33,119 nucleotides of DNA, taken from a bacterium (GTDB lineage: Bacteria; Joyebacterota; Joyebacteria; Joyebacterales; Joyebacteraceae). Numbering within the stretch: the first letter of the stretch is position 1; every line of letters begins with the position of its first letter. Location: assembly GCA_025774245.1 (NCBI GenBank), contig JALGWI010000043.1, forward strand, positions 1 to 33,119. Reading direction: 5' to 3'. Position numbers and translations under genes: made by a program. A model generated the notes under the pieces. It saw nothing but the letters and a program-made list of their open reading frames with translations, was not told the DNA's origin and made no database searches. Positions 15,282 to 24,326 of the stretch are shown piece after piece.

Positions 15282-15812
15282 ATAGGGGCCAGCATGGTCG
15301 GGCAGTCGAAGAGGTGCATCAGGATGTCGCCTGCGTCCGGGTCCACCTCGATCCGCTTCATGAACAGACTTACCCACTGCCGCTTCTCCTCCCTGGTCCC
15401 GGTGGAGAACACCTCCCCGAAGGCTTCGCGGCATCTCTCTACCAGGGATGCATCCACTCGCATGACCTTGGGCTTTGGGGCGGCCTCCTCTTGCCGAGCC
15501 AGGAGGTCCGCTCGTTCAGCCTTCAGGTAATCTAGCTCAGCACTTGCCCAGTCGATGTCGTCGAGCCCAGCCTTGACCGCGTTGCGCAGGTTCTCCGTTT
15601 CGTTCTCCACCCGCGCCAGTTCGCGGGTGAGCTCGGCAGACTCAGCGGACTCCTGCTTCTGCTGAACCTGCAGCTCGTCGTTCATGAGTTGCGCCAGACG
15701 CTCGGTGTCTGCCCAAGAGGCGAACAGGTGACCAATCTCCTCGACCACAGCGGTCTCCAGAGCCTCCTTCCGGACCTGGATAGAGCAACGTTCTTTCTGT
15801 AAATCGGGCTCT
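15282..15812 (-). pseudogene. Large serine recombinase, C-terminal fragment
   Basis: The minus strand reads a continuous frame, CDPEPDLQKERCSIQVRKEA through ALETAVVEEIGHLFASWADT (end of the zinc-ribbon domain). A long coiled coil follows (SAELTRELARVENETENLRN, then an ELDYLKAERADLLARQEE heptad region), then REEKRQWVSLFMKRIEVDPD. This is the C-terminal half of a large serine integrase. The N-terminal catalytic Ser domain and DNA-binding recombinase domain are missing, cut off by the IS256 remnant at 15816. The frame stays open through the hairpin and the tRNA-like end to 15134, as happens when the attachment site lies at the 3' end of the integrase gene. Confidence 0.75.
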
Positions 15813-15815
15813 GGG

Positions 15816-16437
15816 TCACACGCTCTTCATGTTGAGGTAGACCTTTCCTGCTTCCCACTCCTCGCTGATCTCACTGACAATCGCGGTTACGAGTCTCAAG
15901 ACCGACGCTTCGTTCGGGAACAGCGTCGCAACTCTCGTTCTGCGCTTGATCTCCTTGTTCAGCCTCTCGAGTCCGTTCGTCGTCCGCAAACGCGTGCGGT
16001 GATACGGCGGAAGCTGGAACACGGTCAGACCGTCCGAGACGTTTTCTTCGATCCACTGCGCCAGCCTCGGCGCCTTCTCGCGGTAGAGCTTGACCGCGAG
16101 TCCCAGCTGCCGCTCGGCCTCCGTCCGGTCCGGAGCATTTAACACGTTCCGGATAGCCTGTGCCACCTCGCGCCGCATCCCGATATGCGGGACGTATGCC
16201 TGCGCGTTCCTCTGCAGGTGGAACTGGCAACGCTGCCACGGAGCACCCGCCATCCGCGCTGCCCGCAGACCAGAGTGGCTGTCACTGGTCACCAGCTTCA
16301 CGCCGTGGAGCCCGCGCTCCTGCAGACCGGCCAGGAACTCCCGCCAGTGGACCTCGGCCTCCGAGAGCGACACGCTCACACCCAGGATCGACCGTCCCCC
16401 GTCAGCCCGGACCCCGATCGCGAGAAGGACCGCGCGG
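15816..16437 (-). pseudogene. IS256-family (Mutator-type) transposase, N-terminally truncated
   Basis: About 205 residues of an IS256/MULE transposase remain. They include LLAIGVRADGGRSILGVSVS, the second catalytic Asp in VTSDSHSGLR, the CQFHLQRNAQAYV C2H motif, and the catalytic Glu helix GLERLNKEIKRRTRVATLFP. The terminal YLNMKSV is complete. The first catalytic Asp and the whole DNA-binding N-terminus are missing. The left (5') border of the gene coincides with the core of repeat copy 5 at 16438. The frame happens to stay open through that repeat to 16574, but that upstream part is not transposase. Confidence 0.85.
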
Positions 16438-16487
16438 TCCCCCGCTACCAACGAAGAACCGCCCGGGCCTACTGGCTCGGGCGGTTC
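16438..16487 (+). repeat. Array repeat copy 5: core with type II hairpin
   Basis: Core TCCCCCGCTACCAA at about 16438-16452 is followed by the hairpin GAACCGCCCG-gGCC-tact-GGCt-CGGGCGGTTC (16456-16487), near perfect. Its left flank is the truncated IS256 gene. The same hairpin type occurs in copies 3 and 8 with different left flanks. Confidence 0.78.
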
Positions 16488-16549
16488 GCGTGCTCTCTGT
16501 CTTGTTAGACCATTGTGCGCCTGCTCAGATCGCCTGGTCTTCAGCACCC

Positions 16550-16658
16550 ACCTCATCTTCACTAGGCCCCGCATCTCCCAGGTCTGGTCGATGAGCGTGG
16601 GACCCGGCCCATACGTTCGGAAGAGCAGAATGAACTCCCCCTTCGACGCCGGGTCTCT
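16550..16658 (-). pseudogene. C-terminal fragment resembling DUF1214/DUF1254 proteins
   Basis: In frame after the czcA stop, the minus strand encodes DPASKGEFILLFRTYGPGPT then LIDQTWEMRGLVKM. This resembles the C-terminal strand of DUF1214-type proteins (GxFILxLRLYxP...LLDGTW). Nothing upstream of it is present and czcA abuts it directly, so it is a remnant cut during assembly of the array. The match is short and the call tentative. Confidence 0.35.
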
Positions 16659-19600
16659 TCACCGCACGGCATTTGCGTTGTTGCTCAGCCGCCGTTCGAA
16701 GAGAACGAAGAGCAGCGGCAGCACGAATAGGGTAAGCAACGTCGACGTCACGACTCCACCGATCACCACCGTCGCCAGGGGACGCTGCACCTCGGCTCCC
16801 ACGCCGACCGACACCGCCATGGGAAGGAAGCCAGCGATGTCGGTGATGGAGGTGGCGATGACCGGACGGAGACGGAGCCGCCCGGCGGCCTGCACAGTCG
16901 CCAGCATTCCGTTCCCCTCGGATAGCAGCCTGCGAATCGTGCTGACCAGCACCTGTCCATCGAGTACCACAATCCCGCTCAGGGCGATGAAGCCAACGGT
17001 TGCACTGACACTGAATGGCAATCCCCGGAGCCACAGCGCGAACACTCCGCCCACTGCGGCCATAGGAATCCCGGTGAAGACGATCAGTGCGTCCCCGATG
17101 CGGCGCATGCTGAGATAGAGGAGAAAGAGCACGAGAAAGAGCGTGAGCGGCACCACAACACGGAACCGCGCCTGGGCCCGCTCGAGCTGCTCGAATTGAC
17201 CGCCGAATTCAACGGTGTAGCCGGGCGGCATGGTGATCTCGTTCTGCATTCGTTCACGCACTTCGCGGACGAACGAACCCATGTCGCGACCGCGGATGTT
17301 GCATTGGATGAGTGTTCGGCGCCGAGCCCACTCGCGCGTGATCGTTGCGGGACCTTCGGTTTCTTCCACTGAGGCCAAGGTGCCCAAAGGTAACACCGAA
17401 CCTGCGGCGGTCGGGATGAGTACTGCAGAGAGAGCGTCGGGGTCTCGGCGCAACCGGTCCGGCAAACGAACGACGAGTGGAAAGCGTCGCTCACCCTCTT
17501 GAATCTCACCGACCTCGATTCCACCGACGGCATCCACCATCTCCAGAACTCGGTCGGCCGGGATTCCCACTCGCCCGATGGCGTTCTGATCCACGCGTAC
17601 GCTCAGTATGGGCTGGCCCGTCAGCTGCTCGCCGGAAATATCCTCGGCCCCCCTCACCGCAGTGAGAAGACGCTGGATGTCATTGGAGATGCGAAGTAGT
17701 GTGTCAAAGTCGTCGCCGTACACTTTGATGCCGAGGTCGGTCCGGATACCGGCGACCATCTCGTTCACGCGCATCTCGATGGGTTGGGTGTATGCCACCG
17801 TCTGTCCGGGAAGATCGGATACCACGAGTTCCATTTCGCGAACGAGTTCCGATTGTGAGCTCGCCACTTTCCAGTGCTTCCGCCGGTTCAGAGTGATGAA
17901 CACGTCGGTCAACTCGGTGCCCATCGGGTCGGTTGCAACCTCCGCGGAGCCCGTCCTGCTCCATATGTTCGCGATCTCGTCGGGGAAGGCGTCGAGAAGC
18001 ACTTCCTCCATGACCGTATTGTAGGCCACGGATTGTTCGATAGAGATGCCGGCAAGGCGTACCACATTCAGCACGATCGATCCTTCGCTGAGTCGTGGCA
18101 CAAACTCGGACCCAAGACGGCCGGCAAGCAACCCGGTGCCGGCGAGAAGGACGATGACGGACACGACAGCCAGGCGGCGGAAGCGCAGCACGCGCTCCAG
18201 TGACCGCTCATAGATCGCGAGCATCCAGCGCATCACCGCGCTCTCGCGAAGAGATGGCTTGCGGGGCAGGATCCAGAGGGAGAGCGACGGGGTCAAGAAG
18301 AGCGCAATGAGGAGCGCGCCGAATAGCGCGAATATCAACGTCAGCGCCATTGGGTGGAACATCTTGCCCTCGATCCGCTCCAGTGTGAGGATCGGCACGA
18401 ATACTAGCGTGATGATCGCGACCCCGAAGAACACCGGGCGGGCAACTTCCTTGCTCGACTCCAGGACGACCGCGGCGCGCTCGGGGCGAGTGAGGGCGCG
18501 CCCGAGTGTGTGAGCGCGCTCCGCGAGACGTCGCATATTGTTGTCTGTCATGACGACCGAGCCGTCGACGATGATCCCGAAGTCGATCGCACCCATGCTC
18601 AGCAGACTGGCCGCGATCGCGAATCCCCTCATTCCGAGGGCGGCAAGGACCATCGACAGGGGAATCGTGAGGGCGATGATGAGACCGGCACGCAGGTTGC
18701 CAAAGAGAAGAAACAGGACAACGATCACGAGGATCGCACCCAAGAACAGGTTGTGCTTCACCGTGTCGATGACATGGTCGACGAGTTCCGTTCGATTGTA
18801 GACCACCTCGATCTCGACACCTTCGGGAAGCGCTCCGCGAACCTCGTCGAGCCGCTGTTGGAGGTGCTGTGTTACCTCCTTGCTGTTCTCTCCCATCAGC
18901 ATGAAGGCCAATCCCAAGACCGCCTCTCCTTTCCCCCCGGCCGTGACGGCGCCCAGCCGAATCTCGTGTCCTGTGCGCACCTCGGCGACGTCGCGGATCC
19001 GGACCGGAACGCCGTCGTGGCTTGTGATCACCACGCTCGCGATCTCCTCGGGGGTGGCAAGGCGCCCAATACCATGAAGAAGAAGCGCATCGCCGGAAGC
19101 CACGATCCGGCCACCGCCCACGTTGCGATTGTTTGCCTCGAGCGCGCTGACGACGTCCTGCAGAGTGAGGCGGTAGGCAATAAGGGCCTGGGGCTCGACG
19201 ATCACCTCGTGCTGCTTTTTATGGCCTCCCCACGAGTTGACCTCGGCGACACCGGGGACGCGAGTGAGCTCTGGCTTGACGATCCAGTCATGGATGGTGC
19301 GCAACTCGGACAGGGTTCGCGATGAATCCGGCGACCGGACGATGTAGTGGAACACCTCGCCCAATCCCGTGGCGATGGGTCCCAGCGACGGAGGTTCAAT
19401 TCCTCCGGGTAGCCTGACCGTCCCGAGTCGTTCCAGAATGAGCTGCCGGGCGTCGTAGATCGAGGTTCGGTCGTCGAAGGTGGCAACTACCTGGGAGAAG
19501 CCGAACTTGCTGATGGACCGAACGTTCTCGAGTCCGGGAAGACCTGAGATACTAGTCTCTACCGGAAACGTGATCTGACGCTCGATCTCTTCGGGATTGA

Positions 19601-19766
19601 GGGCGGGTGCGACCGTGTTGATCTGGACCTGGACCGGTGTCGTGTCCGGAAACGCGTCCACGGGAAGGGTGAGAAGCGCCCTGACGCCGACCAGCATGGC
19701 GAGGAGGAAAACGACCGATACCACCAGACGGTTTCGAAACGAGGCCTCGACGAGTCGCTCGAGCAT
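16659..19766 (-). CDS. czcA: CzcA/CusA-type heavy-metal RND efflux pump
   Basis: This ~1035-residue inner-membrane proton antiporter exports divalent or monovalent heavy metals. The N-terminal helix MLERLVEASFRNRLVVSVVF, the porter segment PVQVQINTVAPALNPEEIER and the two groups of membrane helices are all present at normal family length. The TM4 signature is AIDFGIIVDGSVVMTDN. It keeps both transport aspartates, but the acidic residue usually seen as Glu in VEN is Asp here. I chose the ATG at 19766 because CzcA proteins begin MLERLI; the longer frame would use a TTG inside the adaptor gene. It lies 17 bases after the adaptor gene. Zn/Co/Cd versus Cu/Ag specificity is unresolved, though the DFGIIVDG form favours the Czc type. 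Confidence 0.93.
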   Translation of the reverse strand: MLERLVEASFRNRLVVSVVFLLAMLVGVRALLTLPVDAFPDTTPVQVQINTVAPALNPEEIERQITFPVETSISGLPGLENVRSISKFGFSQVVATFDDRTSIYDARQLILERLGTVRLPGGIEPPSLGPIATGLGEVFHYIVRSPDSSRTLSELRTIHDWIVKPELTRVPGVAEVNSWGGHKKQHEVIVEPQALIAYRLTLQDVVSALEANNRNVGGGRIVASGDALLLHGIGRLATPEEIASVVITSHDGVPVRIRDVAEVRTGHEIRLGAVTAGGKGEAVLGLAFMLMGENSKEVTQHLQQRLDEVRGALPEGVEIEVVYNRTELVDHVIDTVKHNLFLGAILVIVVLFLLFGNLRAGLIIALTIPLSMVLAALGMRGFAIAASLLSMGAIDFGIIVDGSVVMTDNNMRRLAERAHTLGRALTRPERAAVVLESSKEVARPVFFGVAIITLVFVPILTLERIEGKMFHPMALTLIFALFGALLIALFLTPSLSLWILPRKPSLRESAVMRWMLAIYERSLERVLRFRRLAVVSVIVLLAGTGLLAGRLGSEFVPRLSEGSIVLNVVRLAGISIEQSVAYNTVMEEVLLDAFPDEIANIWSRTGSAEVATDPMGTELTDVFITLNRRKHWKVASSQSELVREMELVVSDLPGQTVAYTQPIEMRVNEMVAGIRTDLGIKVYGDDFDTLLRISNDIQRLLTAVRGAEDISGEQLTGQPILSVRVDQNAIGRVGIPADRVLEMVDAVGGIEVGEIQEGERRFPLVVRLPDRLRRDPDALSAVLIPTAAGSVLPLGTLASVEETEGPATITREWARRRTLIQCNIRGRDMGSFVREVRERMQNEITMPPGYTVEFGGQFEQLERAQARFRVVVPLTLFLVLFLLYLSMRRIGDALIVFTGIPMAAVGGVFALWLRGLPFSVSATVGFIALSGIVVLDGQVLVSTIRRLLSEGNGMLATVQAAGRLRLRPVIATSITDIAGFLPMAVSVGVGAEVQRPLATVVIGGVVTSTLLTLFVLPLLFVLFERRLSNNANAVR

Positions 19767-19783
19767 GCGCTGATCCCACCTTC

Positions 19784-21370
19784 CTAGTCGACGCAACCGG
19801 CGCCAAGGCGCGATTTCTGAAACTCAGATTTCAGCAGGTAGCTCTGTTCCACCGCCACCAGATCGGATTCCGCAAGACCGGCCGAGACGGCCGTCATGTT
19901 CTCGGACGCAGCGCTGGTCTCCACTCGACGCAGCTCGTAGAGATCACCCTCAAGCCGGACGAAGACGAAGGGCTTACCTCCGAAGCGGTATACCGAGTCA
20001 CGCGGCACAAGCAACGACGCAGAGCTTCCTCCGACTACGATGCTCGCGTCCACGAACATCCCTGCACGTAGCGACTCGTCGGGATTCGCAACCTCCGCGC
20101 GTACCTCCGCCATTCGCGTCATTTCATTGAGGCGGCTGGGAATCCAGGTGATGTGCCCTGTGATCTCGCGATCGACCGCCTGGGAACGAACCTCGACGAC
20201 TTGGCCGACTCGAAGATCCATGACGTCTCTTTCAGAGACAGCCAGGGTGAGCCACAGCGTGCTCAGGTCCGCAACCGAGAACACTCGCTCGCCGACTGTG
20301 ACCGCGGCACCGACGACTGCATCCCGCTCGATAACGGTCCCTGCGAACGGAGCCACCAGAGGAAGATCGGACACCGTCTCCTGTTCCGACACGATCCGTT
20401 CGAGCACCTGTCGATCGAAACCGAGACCGAGCAGCATTTGTTCGGATGCTCGGAGGCTCGCGCGGGCCGTCGTGTACCGGGCCTCCGCGTCGTGGAGATC
20501 CTGCGCGGAAGACACCCTCTTCTCAAAGAGTCCACGTTCGCGAGATTGCGCCTCGAATGAGACCGTCTCTTCGGCCACCGCCTTGAGCAGCTCCGCTTTT
20601 GCCTCGGAGATTCCCGGGGAGTTGAGTTCGGCAAGAACTTCTCCTCGTTTGACCTTCTGCCCGAGTTCGACGTGAATGCGGCTGACGACGCCATCGGTAA
20701 GAGGCGTGATGTGCACGAGGTGATCTAGGTTGTACCCTAGTTGGCCTGCGGCATTCACGCTCGACCTCACCGAACCGCGTTGGGCGTGCCGCGCGACAAT
20801 GTGTGACTTGGTCTCGGACGCCATGGACGGCAGGCGGATCTTGAGACCCTGTCCGGGCTCCAGATTGTCCGCGAGCGCCGGCTGGCATATACCGCATTCC
20901 GCCTCGGGAACGTTGTGTTCCCCGCAGAAGAGGGCATCGGGCCCGTCCGCGGAAGAACCGTGTCCGGTCTCCTGCGGACTGGAGGCCGACTCCTCCATCT
21001 GCAGTTCGGGGTGACAGAGGAAACACTCGTCCTCAAAGAGACCGTGCTCGTCGCAATAGAGCCGGTTCTCGTCTCGCAGCTCCGGGTGACAGTCAAAGCA
21101 GCGGTCCTCGTAGCGCTCGTGCCCTCTGCACCACAAACGACCCGGTTCACGCAGCGCCGCATCGCAGATGAAACACCGGCTTGCGGCTACACCGTGCGCA
21201 AGACACAACGCGCCCTCCGACTGAGGTGCCGACGCATCCGAATGTGACTCCGCCTGGGAGGTCGCGGCTGGGATCTCAGCCTCGCTCTTATCTTCCGCGT
21301 CGCCGCCGCATCCCGCCAAGAACAGCGCCAGCAAAGAGAGCAAGGCTCCTGTAAGACAGTTCCTGATCAT
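19784..21370 (-). CDS. czcB: RND periplasmic adaptor lipoprotein with four C-x2-H-x6-C-x2-C repeats
   Basis: This ~528-residue membrane-fusion protein links the RND pump to the outer-membrane channel. It has a signal peptide with lipobox LAGC (Cys ~21). Residues ~56-162 contain four units with identical spacing C-x2-H-x6-C-x2-C (CLAHGVAASRCFIC, CRGHERYEDRCFDC, CDEHGLFEDECFLC, CGEHNVPEAECGIC), each followed by xxxL. These look like four small zinc-knuckle-type metal sites. From ~residue 210 the classic adaptor follows: barrel/lipoyl halves (GVVSRIHVELGQKVKRGEVL and LVAPFAGTVIERDAVVG) around an alpha-hairpin, then the membrane-proximal domain. The ATG at 21370 gives a proper signal peptide behind AAGGAAC. 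It is in the middle of the efflux operon. Confidence 0.92.
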   Translation of the reverse strand: MIRNCLTGALLSLLALFLAGCGGDAEDKSEAEIPAATSQAESHSDASAPQSEGALCLAHGVAASRCFICDAALREPGRLWCRGHERYEDRCFDCHPELRDENRLYCDEHGLFEDECFLCHPELQMEESASSPQETGHGSSADGPDALFCGEHNVPEAECGICQPALADNLEPGQGLKIRLPSMASETKSHIVARHAQRGSVRSSVNAAGQLGYNLDHLVHITPLTDGVVSRIHVELGQKVKRGEVLAELNSPGISEAKAELLKAVAEETVSFEAQSRERGLFEKRVSSAQDLHDAEARYTTARASLRASEQMLLGLGFDRQVLERIVSEQETVSDLPLVAPFAGTVIERDAVVGAAVTVGERVFSVADLSTLWLTLAVSERDVMDLRVGQVVEVRSQAVDREITGHITWIPSRLNEMTRMAEVRAEVANPDESLRAGMFVDASIVVGGSSASLLVPRDSVYRFGGKPFVFVRLEGDLYELRRVETSAASENMTAVSAGLAESDLVAVEQSYLLKSEFQKSRLGAGCVD

Positions 21371-21418
21371 CGTTGTTCCTTCTTGTGGGTGTCCAGTTCT
21401 GGACATCGTAGAGAATCA

Positions 21419-22756
21419 TCACTCCACTTTCCGTCCGAGCAGTGACTCGAGTCGCACGAGGGCTCGATCGAACGCGACGAGGGCATCGGTGCGAGCGCTT
21501 TCTACGTCGATCAGCGTCGTTTGCGCGTCCAACAGAATGAGAAAGCCGAACTTGCCTCCCTCGTACCCCATGCGGGCCAGATCGAGCGCCTCGCGGGCCC
21601 GCGGCAGGGCTTCGGTCGTATAGGTTTCCAGGCGACGATGTGCATCTCTGAGTTCCTCGAGGATGAGGTCAAGTGTCGTCGTCAGCCGGAGGTGCGTGTC
21701 CTCGGCATTCTTAGAGGCCGCTTCGCGCTCGAGCTGCGCGGCGCGCACGCTCCCGCCCTTTCGATCGAGTACAGGAAGAGTGATATCGATCCCGGCCACA
21801 AAGTCTCGGGTATCGCCCCCCTCGATCCAGCGAATGCCCGCGTTCGGAATCACGTCCGGCCATCGCTCACGGCGCACGAGACGTTCCTTCTGACGCTCGC
21901 GCTCCACGAGCCACAACTGCTCCTGTAGTAGCGGATGTTGAGAGCGTAGCTCTGCAACAAGCGAGTCCACGCTGCTACGCGGCATTTCGATCCTGAGAGT
22001 CCCGTGAACCTGATCCGTGTCATGTAGCGTTCCGCCCCAAAGCGAAGCGAGTTCACGCTGTGCAACCCGCAGGTCAGATCGAGCGCTCCGCGCTTCTGAG
22101 CGCGCCGTTTCATCGGCGATCTCGGCGCGCAGCTTCTCGATCAGGGGTGCCTTGCCGACATCGACCTGACGGCCCAATGCCTCGGCCGTCGCCTCCGTCA
22201 CCCGCAGGCGCGCCTCGGCGATTAGAAGTTGCTCCTGGCTCGCGAGCACGCTGTGGAAGGCGAACCGGGTACGCGACACGATTCCCTGCCGCTCACGGTT
22301 GTATCTGGCTCGCGCCACGTTGACGTTGGCGTGCGCGACATCCACCCGAATACCCCGCTTCGCAAAGAAGTCCACGGGCATTCCCACCGACAGCGTGATT
22401 TCAGCTGGGTCGGATCCCGCGCGACCCAGTCCTTCGACTTCTCCGCCAAGCGAGGGGTTATCCCACGCACGGGACTGAACCCGCAACGCGTCGGCGGCGC
22501 CCAAACGGCTCCTTGCGGCGTCGAGTTCCGGGTTGCTCAACAGTACGCGACCGATCGCCGCTTCGAGCGTAATCGCCGGTAGAGAATCCGACCAGGACGG
22601 CGCTGAAGCTAAGCTCTCAGATGACTGCTTCGGCGGCGCCGGAGGCATGTCGACCAGGTCCTCCGTCCGGACATAGCGAGCCGTGCATCCGCTCAGTGCG
22701 GCGACCGTCAACGCAGCGGCGAGAAACGCCATGATGTGTGCATAGGCTTTTCGCAA
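21419..22756 (-). CDS. czcC: Outer-membrane efflux channel (TolC/CzcC family), lipoprotein
   Basis: This ~445-residue outer-membrane factor has two repeats of the OEP domain with long amphipathic helices (LEAAIGRVLLSNPELDAARS; LDLARMGYEGGKFGFLILLD) and VAGIDITLPVLDRKGG between them. I place the start at the TTG at 22756, because AGGAG lies eight bases upstream and the resulting leader MRKAYAHIMAFLAAALTVAA ends in the lipobox LSGC at residue ~24. An ATG at 22732 is an alternative with no good ribosome binding site. The N-terminal linker is Pro-rich (MPPAPPKQ) as in acylated OMFs. It lies 94 bases after the small Cys-rich gene and 48 before the adaptor gene. Confidence 0.9.
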   Translation of the reverse strand: MRKAYAHIMAFLAAALTVAALSGCTARYVRTEDLVDMPPAPPKQSSESLASAPSWSDSLPAITLEAAIGRVLLSNPELDAARSRLGAADALRVQSRAWDNPSLGGEVEGLGRAGSDPAEITLSVGMPVDFFAKRGIRVDVAHANVNVARARYNRERQGIVSRTRFAFHSVLASQEQLLIAEARLRVTEATAEALGRQVDVGKAPLIEKLRAEIADETARSEARSARSDLRVAQRELASLWGGTLHDTDQVHGTLRIEMPRSSVDSLVAELRSQHPLLQEQLWLVERERQKERLVRRERWPDVIPNAGIRWIEGGDTRDFVAGIDITLPVLDRKGGSVRAAQLEREAASKNAEDTHLRLTTTLDLILEELRDAHRRLETYTTEALPRAREALDLARMGYEGGKFGFLILLDAQTTLIDVESARTDALVAFDRALVRLESLLGRKVE

Positions 22757-22849
22757 ATCTGTAATCTCCTGTCGACCATCCAAGATGGAGAACGGGATCA
22801 TGAGGACAATAGGCTCGAGACGGAAGACCAAGCGAGGTGGAGAGGAAGT

Positions 22850-23248
22850 CTAGATGAGCAGTGGTGGGTTGATCGAAGGGTGGAAAACCGAAGTGGAGGG
22901 CGGTGTTGACACGATGCGGACGTTCGGCCGGGAAGAGTCAGAGCCCGCGGGCGTGTCCGCGAGCGCTTCGGCCGGCCGATTCTTGCTCTCGGGCAAGAGC
23001 ACCAGGTTGTTCTTCGGCGCAATCTGAACATCAGCGTCGCAACACGGAACTTCACTTCGAATCTGGACGTCCGGCGTATTCGATCCGCCCTCGCAGCAGG
23101 AATCGACGTAGCAAGCTCTCGTGGACGAGGGAAGATAGGAGACGACGCCTGCGTCGCCACTCTCGGCGCAACTGTACGCGACGACTGGCACCCCGACCAT
23201 TCCGAAGAGGCTAAACAGCACTGTTATCAGAGCGACGCAGCGTCTCAT
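22850..23248 (-). CDS. Small exported Cys-rich protein heading the metal-efflux operon
   Basis: This 132-residue protein has a signal peptide (MRRCVALITVLFSLFGMVGV ...). Its mature part is rich in cysteines: AYSCAES, ACYVDSCCEGGS, SEVPCCDADVQI. Layout and position resemble small HYC_CC_PP-type proteins found at the head of czc-like operons in Bacteroidetes, with a YxC near the mature N-terminus followed by CC motifs. A periplasmic metal-binding or sensing role is likely but inferred. The C-terminal third is Pro/Ser-rich and hydrophobic at its end (INPPLLI). The ATG at 23248 has GGTGGTGA upstream. It is the first gene of the minus-strand operon ending at czcA. I do not see a convincing promoter in 23249-23300. 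Confidence 0.7.
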   Translation of the reverse strand: MRRCVALITVLFSLFGMVGVPVVAYSCAESGDAGVVSYLPSSTRACYVDSCCEGGSNTPDVQIRSEVPCCDADVQIAPKNNLVLLPESKNRPAEALADTPAGSDSSRPNVRIVSTPPSTSVFHPSINPPLLI

Positions 23249-23370
23249 TAAGTCACCACCAGTAATAAGGCCTAAGGACAATGGTAATCCCGTTCTGCGG
23301 TGCGGTTCAAGGCAATTATCGGACCAGGGGGCGTGGGCTGCCCCATCAGGAGCCCGGGCGCACCTACCGG

Positions 23371-23439
23371 TGACCTGACCCCCTGGAACTGGTCCAGATT
23401 GAGACGTAGACTCTCGTCTCGTCAGAGAGGGGCAGGTCA
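23371..23439. repeat. 69-bp mini-element with inverted ends (IS-end relic)
   Basis: TGACCTGACCCC at 23371-23382 is mirrored by GGGGCAGGTCA at 23429-23439 (inverted complement TGACCTGCCCC). TGACCTGCCCC-type termini followed by CTGGAACTGGTCC resemble IS3-family ends. The interior is far too short for a transposase, so this is either two IS ends collapsed by deletion or a MITE-like derivative. No target duplication was identified. Confidence 0.45.
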
Positions 23440-23649
23440 GTTCGTCTGGTTTGCCACAGTTCATCGCAGGACAGAGCGGCAGTCACAGAGCACCAGTCAA
23501 TGTGTGGCATGTGGCCAAGGGGGAAGGACTCCTGTGACTCCAGGTCGCCACGCGAGACATCTCGATTCGTCGGGCCTGGACTCGCGCGCCGTTGAGGAAG
23601 ACGCTCATGACGCTTGTGACGGCACTTGCGGACCTTGCGGACCAATCCA

Positions 23650-23766
23650 CTAGGCTCTGGCTGCCACCCGCACAATTTCCCGTTCGGCGTGCTTGGCTCC
23701 CTGGTAGCGCCAATGCGCAGTGATGGTGGATAACTGCTCCGAATCGGGTGCGAATCGGGCCCCCGC
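23650..23766 (+). repeat. Array repeat copy 6: alpha left half, decayed core
   Basis: It has the alpha direct repeat CGAATCGGG-TG-CGAATCGGG and the first part of the core (GGGCCCCCGC, 23757-23766), after which CTACCA and the hairpin are lost. On the minus strand it encodes FAPDSEQLSTITAHWRYQGA then KHAEREIVRVAARA, stop at 23650-23652, homologous to the tails in copies 2 and 9. The rest of 23249-23938, apart from this copy and the mini-element at 23371, holds no gene I can support. Confidence 0.7.
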
Positions 23767-23938
23767 AGCGTGCCTGCGACCTCTTCGAGCCCCTGCTGAT
23801 TAGACCGGGGGGTATCGTCTGGCGGGGCGCGATCAAGGCGATGTTCAGGTAGCGCGATGGTAGCTCAGGCTGCGGAGCATGGACCCTCAGGCAGAGCACG
23901 TTCCTGTGAGCCCGCGTCCGTAGGTGGCCAGAAGCAAG

Positions 23939-24059
23939 AGAGCCCGACCTTGACAGTCGGGCTCTTCTACGAGGCTGGCGTCCCGAGTGCTGAGAAGTTG
24001 GAACCGGGCAGCTGAGTGGTTCACCGAAGTGACCCGCCTCCCTCGAAGTTGGCGTCCCG
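23939..24059 (-). repeat. Tandem minus-strand relics ending CGGGACGCCA, with one hairpin
   Basis: On the minus strand CGGGACGCCA occurs at 24050-24059 and again at 23976-23985, 74 bases apart. The second is followed by a perfect 10-bp hairpin AGAGCCCGAC-(7)-GTCGGGCTCT at 23939-23965. The ...GACGCCA end plus hairpin mirrors a tRNA 3' end with its terminator, but no T-arm or body is recognisable. A third relic is at 24840. Confidence 0.45.
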
Positions 24060-24326
24060 GCGCACTCAACTCGAGTCCAGGACATCCCAGGGATCTCGAG
24101 CCGTCACGTGATTCGTGACTGCGCTGCAGGGCTGTATCGTACGAACGGGAACTCAGGGTCTCAAGTGCCCCTCGATGGGCAACCTAAGGGAGGGAACACC
24201 ATCTAAACCCATTAGGGACGTTGGTGGCCAATTCGACCTCTATTGCGAGGGCGCCGTCATCAGTGCGCGGGGCGATCCGAGCTCCGAGCGATCTCCCGTG
24301 AACCTCCTGCAAAGGAAGGTCAGGCA
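24060..24326. other. Leader region of the cupredoxin gene, no gene seen
   Basis: I see no supportable coding region. The segment ends in CCTGCAAAGGAAGGTCAGGCA, which places AAGGAAGG at ribosome-binding distance before the cupredoxin ATG. Confidence 0.4.

Noticed and set aside
16525-16574. N-terminal part of the long transposase frame (to 16574)
   Set aside because: Residues upstream of LLAIGVRADG are translation of the repeat hairpin and of a different protein fragment, so they are not part of the IS256 transposase.
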